Source: 20CM-2-55-15 sp964633285 (GTDB taxonomy: Bacteria; Acidobacteriota; Terriglobia; 20CM-2-55-15). From it: 64,000 bases of DNA. The notes under the pieces were generated by a model. It made no database searches and was not told where the DNA came from. It was given only the letters and a program-made list of their open reading frames with translations. Location: NCBI GenBank assembly GCA_964633285.1, contig CAZWGA010000008.1, positions 1 through 64,000 on the forward strand, written 5' to 3'. Shown piece by piece: positions 43,620 through 51,392 of this stretch (position 1 is the first letter of the stretch; each line of letters opens with the position of its first letter). A program made the translations under genes and the position numbers.

Positions 43620-44918
43620 ATGCGCCGGATTCTACTTGTACTGTTCCTCTTCCACGCTTCATCGCTCACAGCTCAAACCATCGACGATCAACTCCGTGAA
43701 ATGCGCGCCGAGATTCTGCGCCTGCGTGAAGAGCTCGATCAGGTGAAGCAGGAATTAAAAACGCGGAACCAGGCTATCGAAGATGTTCCCCTGCTGCAGG
43801 CCCAGATCCAGGAGCAGGCCCAGACCAAAGTCGAGAGCAGTTCGAAGTTTCCAGTGAAGTTCTTCGGAACAATCGTCTCCAACACATTCTGGAATTCGGC
43901 AAACCCGAATTGGCTTGATATTCCGAATGTCGCAGGCCCTTATACTTCGCCGGTCTCGATGGGTTCTTTCAGTTCGACACTGCGGCAAAGCCGGGTCGGC
44001 GCTCTTATCGACGGACCCGAAATCGGCAGCATGAAGCTGAACGGAGCGATCGCCATGGATTTCTTCGGCGGCATTCCCAATTTTCAAACCGGCCAGGCCA
44101 TGGGATTGCCTCGGCTGCTCTATGCCTATGCGCGGCTTGATGGAAAGAACAGTGCGATCGAAATCGGCCAGGATCAGATGGTGCTGGCTCCACGAAATCC
44201 CACGTCACTTCTCGGAACATCATTTCCAACGTTGTATCGCTCCGGAAATCTTTATCTGCGCTCGCCTCAGATTCGCGGTGAAAGAACACTCGCGTCGGGC
44301 GGCTACGGACAGATTCGCGCGGTGGCCGGAATCATGGCTCCGATCGCCGGAGACTTTTCCAGCGCTTCGTATGAATTTGTTCCTCCCAGTCTCGCGGGAG
44401 AGCGTTCACGAACGCCGGCATTCCAGAGCCGGCTTTCATGGCGCGCGACTCCAGCGGGTCCTTATGAACAGCCCAAATGGGAAGCCGGCATTTCCGGACA
44501 CTACGGCCGTGAACGCTATGCGACGGGTGTTGTTCCGAGCTGGGCAACGGCTTTTGACTTCGATGTAACGTCCGGGCGGCTCGGGGCGGGCGGTGAATAT
44601 TACGTGGGAAGGAATCTCGATGCGTTCGGCGGATCGATCGCGCAGATGGCGAAATCGCAGGGCGGATTCATCGAAGCACGCTTTGCGGCAACATCCCGTT
44701 TGAGCTTCAATGGCGGATATGGGACCGATCACCTCTTCGATATGGCCAGGTTCCCGGCGCCGCTCTCGCGCAACGCAACTTTCTTCGCAAACGGAATCTA
44801 CACATTTACTCCGGAATTTCGCGCTGCCTTTGAATATCAGCGGCTCTCAACGAAATCCGAGAAGGATCCGTTAAGAAGAAACAATCACTTCAATCTCACA
44901 TTTGCGTATAGTTTTTGA
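43620..44918 (+). CDS. Outer-membrane beta-barrel protein with N-terminal coiled coil
   Basis: 432 aa. Signal peptide (ILLVLFLFHASSLTAQT), a coiled coil (LREMRAEILRLREELDQVKQEL), then amphipathic strands from about residue 80 (KFFGTIVSNTFWNS, SRVGALIDGPEIGSMKLNGAIAMDFFG in part, GYGQIRAVAGIM, WEAGISGHYGRE). It ends in FNLTFAYSF, the C-terminal aromatic signature of outer-membrane barrels. The layout is that of a trimeric porin-like or DcaP-like channel. It is followed closely by a cupredoxin-like gene that may be its partner. Confidence 0.78.
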   Translation: MRRILLVLFLFHASSLTAQTIDDQLREMRAEILRLREELDQVKQELKTRNQAIEDVPLLQAQIQEQAQTKVESSSKFPVKFFGTIVSNTFWNSANPNWLDIPNVAGPYTSPVSMGSFSSTLRQSRVGALIDGPEIGSMKLNGAIAMDFFGGIPNFQTGQAMGLPRLLYAYARLDGKNSAIEIGQDQMVLAPRNPTSLLGTSFPTLYRSGNLYLRSPQIRGERTLASGGYGQIRAVAGIMAPIAGDFSSASYEFVPPSLAGERSRTPAFQSRLSWRATPAGPYEQPKWEAGISGHYGRERYATGVVPSWATAFDFDVTSGRLGAGGEYYVGRNLDAFGGSIAQMAKSQGGFIEARFAATSRLSFNGGYGTDHLFDMARFPAPLSRNATFFANGIYTFTPEFRAAFEYQRLSTKSEKDPLRRNNHFNLTFAYSF

Positions 44919-44922
44919 TCGT

Positions 44923-45558
44923 ATGAAACGCCTGATTCTACTGTTCGCAATGTTCTGGTTGCCCGCGGCAGCCGGCGCCGCCACACTCACCGGTCACGTC
45001 CGTTTTGTGGGCCGGCCCGCCGGCGCCGCGGCCACTACCATCGTCTACGCAGAATCGCTCGACGGCGGCCGTGTTCAGCCGGGGAAATTCATGCTGACGC
45101 AAAAGAGCAAGTCGTTCGTGCCGCACGTTCTTGCCGTACCTGTGGGTTCAACGGTCAGTTTTCCAAACCAGGATGCAATCCTTCACAATGTCTTCAGCCT
45201 GTCGCGCCCGAATCCATTCGATCTCGGGCTGTATCGCGATGGCGCTTCGAAGGACCGTGTTTTTACAACGCCCGCGATCTACTCCGTTTTTTGCAACATT
45301 CATCCGCAAATGAGCGCGACGATTCTCGTCGTGCCCACCTCGCACATCGCCGAAGCCGATGCGATGGGTAACTATCGTCTCGACCTGCCCACCGGCCGCT
45401 ATCGCATCACGGCATGGTCCGAACGCGCTCAACCGGCCACCATTGAAGTCGTCGTGGGAGCAGGCTCACAGACGGCGCCCGAAGTGATGCTCGACGAATC
45501 TCATTTTGTGGAGAGCACGCACAAGAACAAATACGGGCAGGATTACTCAGCCAAATAA
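44923..45558 (+). CDS. Secreted cupredoxin-like protein
   Basis: 211 aa. Signal peptide (LILLFAMFWLPAAAGA), then a plastocyanin-like fold with blue-copper ligands: His in DAILHNVFS, and Cys, His and Met in VFCNIHPQMSATI. A C-terminal carboxypeptidase-regulatory-like strand set follows (GNYRLDLPTGRYRITAWSE). Proteins of this kind are often annotated as methylamine utilisation proteins. The ligands are complete, so copper binding and electron transfer in the periplasm are likely. It starts four bases after the barrel gene stop. Confidence 0.85.
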   Translation: MKRLILLFAMFWLPAAAGAATLTGHVRFVGRPAGAAATTIVYAESLDGGRVQPGKFMLTQKSKSFVPHVLAVPVGSTVSFPNQDAILHNVFSLSRPNPFDLGLYRDGASKDRVFTTPAIYSVFCNIHPQMSATILVVPTSHIAEADAMGNYRLDLPTGRYRITAWSERAQPATIEVVVGAGSQTAPEVMLDESHFVESTHKNKYGQDYSAK

Positions 45559-45561
45559 CCT

Positions 45562-47166
45562 TTAAACACGCATCTTGTACACCGGTACCGGATCGGTGAA
45601 TCCTTTGACCTGAATCGGCGCAACTTTCTCTGCGGCCACGAGGCCTTCCACACGCCGATAGGTGGCGTCGGCGATCAGGATCTCGCCGGCTGCGGCATGA
45701 GAGCAAAGGCGCGAACATAAATTCACATTCGAGCCGATGACGGTGTAATCCAGACGGTCCTCACTGCCGATGCTTCCCAGAATAACTTCGCCCGTCACAA
45801 TGCCGATGCCGACATGAATCGGAGGCGCGCCGGGATTGGTCGCATTGAGCGCTGCGAGAGCGCGCTGAGTTTCGAGTCCGCATCGAATGGCGTTGAGTTC
45901 CATATCCTCGCCTTGAAATAACGCGACGACACAATCGCCAACGTACTTGTCGATGTCGCCATGAAACTTCTTCACTTTACCGGCCTGAAGACTCAGGCAC
46001 GCGTTGAGCAGCTTCACGGTGTCTTCCGGCGGGAGATTCTCCGTCATCGAGGTAAAACCGCGCATGTCCGAGAACAGAACGGTCAGAATCACTTTCTCGC
46101 CTGCTGAAATCTTCTTCGTGGACTGGATCATCTCCACCGTGGACAGCGAGACGAACTTCTTCATGTCGGCGCGTTCACGCAGACCTTGAATCATCGTGTT
46201 GAACGAACGAGCGAGTTCTCCGATTTCGTCCGTCGATCGAATGTTCAGACGATAGTCGAAATTCCCCGCCGCAACCTGTTCGGTTCCTTCAACAAGTTTT
46301 GCGACCGGAGCTGTAATCGTTCGCGACAGAAATGCGCTGATGGCGATACCGGCGACCGCCACCACAAGACCGAGCACAAGCAGGCCGGCGCGAATGGTGC
46401 CGTAGGGCTTCATTGCCCTGTCGTGAGACTGCATGATCACAGCCAGAGGCCTTGGGCCGCTCTCGTTTCCCAGCAGCGCGCTCACCGCTTCGTATTTCTC
46501 ATCTCCTATTGTGACCAGCCGCGGATCGGATTCCTTCCCGACATTGTTTTCCCAGTCTGCTCTCGTTTGCCACGCAAGCCCTGAGCGCAGCATGCTCGAA
46601 CCCAGCACGCGGTCGCCGACAATGACGATATCGTCATTCGTGCTTTCGTGAAGAGCCCGGGCAAACTTGTCGTCAATCAAAGCGCCGGCAATGACGTATC
46701 CGAATAATTTGCCGCCGGCTTCCGCGGGCATTTTCGCCACGTGATACGTGCCACTCGGAGTCTTGAGAATACCGGTGTCGAGACTCGATGGAATGGATCC
46801 GGGTTCACGAGTATCGGTTTGCGCTACAACGGCGCCCGCGGAATTCAGCGCAATGAGCAGCTCGGTTCCGGTGCTTTGCTGGAATTCCATCAACGTGTCG
46901 AGAACGGTATTGCGATCGCCGCCATTGTCCATCAACGCCTTGAAAATCGGCGTGGATGCAACGAGGTTTGCAGTGAGTTTAAGATCGCGGAGCCGCTCGT
47001 CTTCGGCGCTTTTGATACGCGCGCGGCCCTGCTGGAGATCCGCTTGAATGCTATCGCCGACGAAGCGCTCCGCCAGAAAGCTGACGTAAACGAGCATTGT
47101 GACGATCAGGACGATCACCAGCGAACTCGAATACAGAAGCAACTTTCGGCGGAGCGGTGTTTTCAT
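45562..47166 (-). CDS. Membrane adenylate cyclase (sensor-HAMP-class III cyclase)
   Basis: 534 aa. TM1 (LLLYSSSLVIVLIVTMLVYVSF), a ~230-residue periplasmic cache-like sensor, TM2 (AGLLVLGLVVAVAGIAISAFL), HAMP (LSRTITAPVAKLVEGTEQVA...EIGELARSFN) and a class III cyclase domain. Metal Asp residues are in LFSDMRGFT and KYVGDCVV. The Lys of DKYVGD and Asp of LDYTVIGS form the ATP-selecting pair, and VNLCSRL supplies the transition-state Asn and Arg. It should make cAMP on a periplasmic signal. Convergent with the cupredoxin gene. Confidence 0.92.
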   Translation of the reverse strand: MKTPLRRKLLLYSSSLVIVLIVTMLVYVSFLAERFVGDSIQADLQQGRARIKSAEDERLRDLKLTANLVASTPIFKALMDNGGDRNTVLDTLMEFQQSTGTELLIALNSAGAVVAQTDTREPGSIPSSLDTGILKTPSGTYHVAKMPAEAGGKLFGYVIAGALIDDKFARALHESTNDDIVIVGDRVLGSSMLRSGLAWQTRADWENNVGKESDPRLVTIGDEKYEAVSALLGNESGPRPLAVIMQSHDRAMKPYGTIRAGLLVLGLVVAVAGIAISAFLSRTITAPVAKLVEGTEQVAAGNFDYRLNIRSTDEIGELARSFNTMIQGLRERADMKKFVSLSTVEMIQSTKKISAGEKVILTVLFSDMRGFTSMTENLPPEDTVKLLNACLSLQAGKVKKFHGDIDKYVGDCVVALFQGEDMELNAIRCGLETQRALAALNATNPGAPPIHVGIGIVTGEVILGSIGSEDRLDYTVIGSNVNLCSRLCSHAAAGEILIADATYRRVEGLVAAEKVAPIQVKGFTDPVPVYKMRV

Positions 47167-47181
47167 GAAGCGGCTTCGGTT

Positions 47182-47679
47182 TTACTGTTGCATGGGCTCG
47201 TCGGCGCTGCCGCCGTAAATAGCCGGAACCTTTGAACCCATCGGCCTCAGGTACGTGGACAACTGTCCCCGGTGATGTGCCGAATGCAGGTTCAGGAAGT
47301 TCAAATAGGCCACAGCGGGAAGCTCCATTATGCCGAAAAACGGAACCGGCGCCGTGAGCTTGTCGCCCGGCAGATCCTTCAGCCTGTTGATCCGGTCGCG
47401 ATGGTTCGTTTCATACCATTCAACAATCGCTCCGATGGTTGGAAGGGCCTTCGGACCTTCTTCCATGGAGAACTTGCCGGCAAGAACGCCGTCAAGGAAC
47501 CAGATTTCAGCAGACGCGATGTGCCACGCCAGATCGTGAGCCGACATGGATTTGGGATCGGGCTTGTAGCTCTTCTTGTCTTCAGGCACAGCACGGATGA
47601 CTTTCTTCGTCAGCTCCGTCTCCGACTGAATCGTATCCGCAAAAACCTTGCACAGTAGTTTGGCTTGATCGGGTGTCAT
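47182..47679 (-). CDS. DinB family protein
   Basis: 165 aa four-helix bundle. The three metal-binding His of the DinB superfamily are in MSAHDLAWHIAS and NLHSAHHRGQLS. Members are thiol-dependent transferases or unknown metalloenzymes. AAGGAGATTCCCGA precedes the ATG. It lies 15 bases after the cyclase start, transcribed the same way, but no functional link is evident. Confidence 0.88.
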   Translation of the reverse strand: MTPDQAKLLCKVFADTIQSETELTKKVIRAVPEDKKSYKPDPKSMSAHDLAWHIASAEIWFLDGVLAGKFSMEEGPKALPTIGAIVEWYETNHRDRINRLKDLPGDKLTAPVPFFGIMELPAVAYLNFLNLHSAHHRGQLSTYLRPMGSKVPAIYGGSADEPMQQ

Positions 47680-47744
47680 TCGGGAATCTCCTTATTTGGT
47701 TGTTGGCAATTCGGCAGACGAACTTAAAGTATCGAATGCTCGTC

Positions 47745-47984
47745 CTAAATACTGAACACTCCGCCATCGGGCTGGACAAGAGTTTTTTCAATAATGACGG
47801 CGCCGCAGCGTGGGCAACGGGCCGGCTCGGTCAAAAAGTAATCGCAGCCGGAGCCGCGATGCCCGGTTACTTCATCAAGAATCCAGTCGAATGGAAGCTC
47901 CGCCTGCTCATTGCACGCTTCACACGACGAAAGAGTGTTTTGCGCCCGGCGAATCGTTTCAGTGCCAACAGCGAAGATCTCCAT
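47745..47984 (-). CDS. Small zinc-ribbon-like protein
   Basis: 79 aa. One Cys pair is CEAC about residue 21 and a second is ARCPRCGAVI near 57, spaced as in a zinc ribbon. DWILDEVTGHRGSGCDYFLTEPA lies between them (shown in part). I recall similar small proteins with the FLTEPARCP motif, function unknown. It starts five bases after the asparaginase stop, so the two are probably co-transcribed. Confidence 0.65.
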   Translation of the reverse strand: MEIFAVGTETIRRAQNTLSSCEACNEQAELPFDWILDEVTGHRGSGCDYFLTEPARCPRCGAVIIEKTLVQPDGGVFSI

Positions 47985-47989
47985 CGGAT

Positions 47990-49039
47990 TTAATACTGAT
48001 CGAAAATGCGCTGAATTTCGCGCACATCCTGTGTCTTCGTCAGCGCCAGCATCATAAGAATCCTGGCGTGTGTCGGAAGCATTCGTTGAACCGAAACGAG
48101 CGGCAGGGTATCGCGAACCTGACTCGGCGAACCGACCTGATCTCCGGAAGGGAATGTCGCAGCCACGATCACACCGCGCCGCTGCAACGTTTCATAATAG
48201 GAGCGCTCGGTACCGCTGAGACCGGTCGTCGCGACGATGACGGCTTTCGCTTCAGTCTTCCCGCCTCCTTCCGAACCTGCGTATGAATAATGAACGTCCA
48301 CTCGCGGCAGAGCCGTGATTTCACGGGGATCGAATTCCGATGTGGACGTATGGCGCCGCGACGGCGAATAGAAGAATTCGACTCCGTGGCGCGCGACAAT
48401 CCCGATGACGCCCATCTCCTGGGCAGTGAAACCTCCGCTGCGAGCATAGATCTTCTGGGCGTCTCTTGCTGAAATGATCCGGTCATCCATGACCACAAGA
48501 ACGCCTTTGCCCCTTGCATCGTGCGCCGCAGCCACGCGAATCGCGCTCAGCAGATTGATCGGGCCGTCAGGACTGATGCCCGTCGGCGGACGTTGCGCTC
48601 CGACGAGCACAACCGGCTTGTCGGATTTCACCGTCAGATGCAGAAAGAATCCCGTTTCTTCAAGACGATCCGTTCCGTGCGTGATCACGATGCCGGCAAC
48701 GCCCGGACGCTTTTCAAACACTGCATTGATGCGCCGGGCCAACTGCAGCCACTGATCGGGCGTGATGTAGGCGCTCGGCACATTGGAGAATTGCTCCGTC
48801 TCAACCTGTGCATACCTCTTGATCTCCGGAACCTGGCTGATGATTTCGTTGATGGGCTTTCGTATGTCGTATCCGCCGAGAGTTCCCGGCTCACCCTGCT
48901 CGCCCGCTATCGTTCCACCTGTGGCGATCACGAGAATATGCGGCAGCTCCGGTTGCGGTACTTGTGGGGAGGCCATTCCCGCGGAAGAACTGATTAGTAA
49001 AAGAGTCAAAGCGACAAAACGAATCGCCGAACGCAGCAT
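47990..49039 (-). CDS. ansB: Type II (periplasmic) L-asparaginase
   Basis: 349 aa. Signal peptide (AIRFVALTLLLISSSAGMA) followed by the asparaginase fold. The nucleophile Thr is in IATGGTIAGE and the second catalytic Thr-Asp in VITHGTDRLEETGFFL. DGPINLLSAIRVAA and TGLSGTERSY complete the family pattern. It hydrolyses asparagine (and perhaps glutamine) in the periplasm. The ATG at 49037-49039 is preferred over a frame 28 codons longer because it starts the signal peptide. Confidence 0.93.
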   Translation of the reverse strand: MLRSAIRFVALTLLLISSSAGMASPQVPQPELPHILVIATGGTIAGEQGEPGTLGGYDIRKPINEIISQVPEIKRYAQVETEQFSNVPSAYITPDQWLQLARRINAVFEKRPGVAGIVITHGTDRLEETGFFLHLTVKSDKPVVLVGAQRPPTGISPDGPINLLSAIRVAAAHDARGKGVLVVMDDRIISARDAQKIYARSGGFTAQEMGVIGIVARHGVEFFYSPSRRHTSTSEFDPREITALPRVDVHYSYAGSEGGGKTEAKAVIVATTGLSGTERSYYETLQRRGVIVAATFPSGDQVGSPSQVRDTLPLVSVQRMLPTHARILMMLALTKTQDVREIQRIFDQY

Positions 49040-49218
49040 TGAATTATTCAGCCACAAAACGGCACAAAAGAAACAGAATTGTTTTTGTGACAGATCCAAG
49101 CGGATCTGCTGTTCCCGCCTCAATCCCAGGTCACGTTGGGCTGTAAGGGTACAATGCCTTGGTGTTTGCGCGAGTCCTCTGACGAATACGCGACCTTGTT
49201 CGTAAAGAAGAGTATGTG

Positions 49219-49446
49219 ATGACCTCGCATGCTGACGAGGAAGCAGATGCTGACGAGTTTTCAGTATTTGATGTGGAAAGTGCGATCTTTACGGGCGAGA
49301 TCGTGGAGCGCCAGAAAGAGGCGGAGACTGGAGAGTGGAAGTACCTGATCTCAGGCGAGGCAATCGACGGCAGGATGATATCGCTTGTCGTAAAGTTTGG
49401 CGCCTCTACTCAGATCGTGTATATCCTGACGGTATATGCGGAGTAA
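49219..49446 (+). CDS. DUF4258 family protein (toxin-like)
   Basis: 75 aa: VESAIFTGEIVERQKEAETGEWKYLISG (in part) and IVYILTVYAE are characteristic of DUF4258, a RelE/BrnT-like small fold often encoded with a YgiT zinc-finger protein. The N-terminal ADEEADADEF is acidic. The start could also be the GTG one codon earlier. It overlaps the YgiT-type gene by 11 bases, as toxin-antitoxin-like pairs do. Toxicity is not established for the family. Confidence 0.8.
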   Translation: MTSHADEEADADEFSVFDVESAIFTGEIVERQKEAETGEWKYLISGEAIDGRMISLVVKFGASTQIVYILTVYAE

Positions 49447-49702
49447 CGGACATCAGAATCGCTGCGAGAACTGCGGCAAAACGGGGCTTCAAGTTCGAAA
49501 AACAACACGCAGTTACGGAACGGGTGCAACTCTGCTTGTCATTGAAAAAGTTCCGGTTTTGAGTTGCCCTCACTGCGGAGCAAGTTACCTCACTGCCGAG
49601 ACTCTGCACGAAATCGCCAGAATCAGACTTCACAGGCGAAGCATGAGCAAGCGTCGCAGCGTACCAGTCGCAGAGTTTGTCTCAACCCACAAAACTGGCT
49701 AA
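49436..49702 (+). CDS. YgiT-type zinc-finger protein (antitoxin-like)
   Basis: 88 aa: two zinc knuckles, CENCGK and CPHCGASY, joined by a ~30-residue beta segment (VRKTTRSYGTGATLLVIEKVP), the YgiT/MqsA N-terminal layout. The C-terminal helix TLHEIARIRLHRRSM may bind the partner. An HTH DNA-binding domain as in MqsA is missing. Paired with the DUF4258 gene. Confidence 0.85.
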   Translation: MRSNGHQNRCENCGKTGLQVRKTTRSYGTGATLLVIEKVPVLSCPHCGASYLTAETLHEIARIRLHRRSMSKRRSVPVAEFVSTHKTG

Positions 49703-49798
49703 CACTGGCAGGAGCGGACCCCGCTAAAAACGCGGCCGCTCAGCCTCAGGCGGTCAACATGCCCTGCCCGTTAGCAGGAAACATCGCAGGTGAACGTC

Positions 49799-50186
49799 AT
49801 GACACCAGAACAATTTGTAAAAATTATTCGCGTCACGGTGCACGATGCAGCGATTCGCGACACTCAATCAAATCTTGACGAGCCACCAGGACGTCGCCCT
49901 TCCGTCCGCGACGCCGAAATCTCGGCTTGGTTCCGACGTCTTGCAGTTGACGATCGCGCCCGTGTTATGCAAGTGGTTCGTCACAGCGTCCACAGCGCGG
50001 TGTTCGGATTGTTTTGTATCCTCGATGGAGTGCTCACAATCGAGGATGGTTCGGCGGGGCGACTCGAACTAGCTAGCTTATGTAAAAGGAGACGATCGCG
50101 TGGTGCTCAACACTGAAAACGAATTCCTACACGACATTTACCAATCGCTCGTCTATGAGGAAGTATTCGGCGATTACAAAGTGTGA
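49799..50186 (+). pseudogene. Small cytosolic protein gene broken by a 4-base duplication
   Basis: The frame starts MTPEQFVKIIRVTVHDAAIRD and is coherent up to GRLEL (50068). CTAGCTAG (50069-50076) then shifts the frame, giving a basic junk tail that stops at 50116. If one CTAG is removed the frame continues as AYVKGDDRVVLNTENEFLHDI and ends EEVFGDYKV at 50186, a natural-looking end. The restored protein would be about 127 aa. Function unknown; I recall similar small proteins with a LHDIYQ motif. Confidence 0.75.
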
Positions 50187-50259
50187 CAATTCAAACCGCT
50201 GCCGGCTACCTGCATTTCTCACAAGTTTGTTTTGATATACGGTAGATGATCAAGTACAC

Positions 50260-50337
50260 CGCGGGCTTTTAGTCCGCGCCACCGAGGTTCGCGCAGTCTG
50301 TATTTGTCAAGACCCGAACGCGGGCTAAGAGCCCGCG
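50260..50337. repeat. Pair of GCGGGCT-type palindromes
   Basis: CGCGG/CCGCG (50260-50264 and 50274-50278) and CGCGGGC/GCCCGCG (50319-50325 and 50331-50337, loop TAAGA) lie in the 209-base gap between the broken gene and the minus-strand membrane protein. The wording CGCGGGCT-AA-AGCCCGCG is typical of dispersed REP-like units. The rest of the gap shows nothing. Confidence 0.5.
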
Positions 50338-50395
50338 ACCTCATGCTTGACCGATGCAGCCGTCATAATTCATTAGAAACCCGCGGCGCCGATGC

Positions 50396-50890
50396 CTAAT
50401 CATCACTCTCCCAATCCTCTTCCGGATCGGGTGTCTTCAAACCTTGAAAGAATCGTTCGAGTATCAAGCCCGCTCCCCCGCCGACAAAGAACCATTGAAC
50501 GGTTCCGATGACGTAAGTGATTCCGAAAGTCAGGGCCAGCAGGCCGGGCGGATTCATTCCTGCTCGATCGAGCATGGAGAAAAGAATAAGGATGAAGAAC
50601 ATCGGAATGGTATCGAACACGGACATGAGGCGCCAGAAGTCCGAACGCGTGAATATGTAAGGGCCGAATTTTAGATCGGCGGGTTCAAGTGAAAGATGAG
50701 CCTGGAAATCCACATAAGAAAACACGAGAAAGCCTGAAACCAGGAGGACGTGACATATCGCGGAGGTCAGGGCCACCTGTCTCCAGAAGACACGCTTGTT
50801 GATTCCCAGCACGTCGAACCAGGTGAGCAGGTGATACACGCCAAAAACAAGAAGTGGCGGCAGCAGATACGCGCCAAGTCGAAAGAGCAT
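50396..50890 (-). CDS. Unknown four-helix membrane protein
   Basis: 164 aa with about four membrane helices (LGAYLLPPLLVFGVYHLL, VALTSAICHVLLVSGFLVFSYV, MFFILILFSML, LLALTFGITYVIGTVQWFFVGG) and an acidic tail (PDPEEDWESDD). No family recognised. Its ATG directly follows the stop of the RidA gene (TGAATG), so the two are co-translated. Confidence 0.72.
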   Translation of the reverse strand: MLFRLGAYLLPPLLVFGVYHLLTWFDVLGINKRVFWRQVALTSAICHVLLVSGFLVFSYVDFQAHLSLEPADLKFGPYIFTRSDFWRLMSVFDTIPMFFILILFSMLDRAGMNPPGLLALTFGITYVIGTVQWFFVGGGAGLILERFFQGLKTPDPEEDWESDD

Positions 50891-51277
50891 TCACTCCACC
50901 AGCGCTTCCGCTTCGATTTCGATAAGCATTGCCGGCGAAATGAGCCGCTTGACCTCCACCATCGTCGTCGCGGGACGGATTTCGCCGAAGAACTCGCCGT
51001 GAGCCTTACCGATCTTTTCCCAATCCTCGATGTTCACAACGAACATGCGTGTGCGGACCACATCCTTCAAAGAACATCCGGCCCGTTTCAGCGCGTTTTC
51101 GATGTTGCGCAAAGTCTGAACGGTTTGCGCGTAGGGATCGCCGATTCCCGCGATGTCGCCTTTCTCATCCGTTGCGGTTGTGCCGGAAACGTGAATCGTA
51201 TTTCCGACCCGTACCGCGCGGGAATACCCAACGACGGGTTCCCACTTGCTGCCAGTTGAAATGTTTTGTCTCGCCAT
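50891..51277 (-). CDS. RidA family protein
   Basis: 128 aa. VGNTIHVSGTTATDEKGDIAG, YAQTVQTLRNIENALKRAGCSLKDVVRTRMFV (in parts), PATTMVEVKRLISPAMLIEIEAEAL are the RidA/YjgF/UK114 pattern. The Arg in VVRTRMFV corresponds to the carboxylate-binding Arg, and the C-terminal Glu is in EIEAEA, so deaminase activity on enamine/imine metabolites is plausible. Confidence 0.92.
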   Translation of the reverse strand: MARQNISTGSKWEPVVGYSRAVRVGNTIHVSGTTATDEKGDIAGIGDPYAQTVQTLRNIENALKRAGCSLKDVVRTRMFVVNIEDWEKIGKAHGEFFGEIRPATTMVEVKRLISPAMLIEIEAEALVE

Positions 51278-51392
51278 GGTGGGTAAGAGGATACCTCAAG
51301 GTGTGCGTCGGGACCCTCAATCAACACGTGATAATATACGGCGCGGTTTCGGCCCAGCCGGGATCAATCCTTATACAAACGGAGTGGATGGG

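Noticed and set aside
50187..50395. tRNA or small RNA gene in the gap with GC-rich palindromes
   Set aside because: No cloverleaf could be folded; the hairpins look like dispersed repeats.
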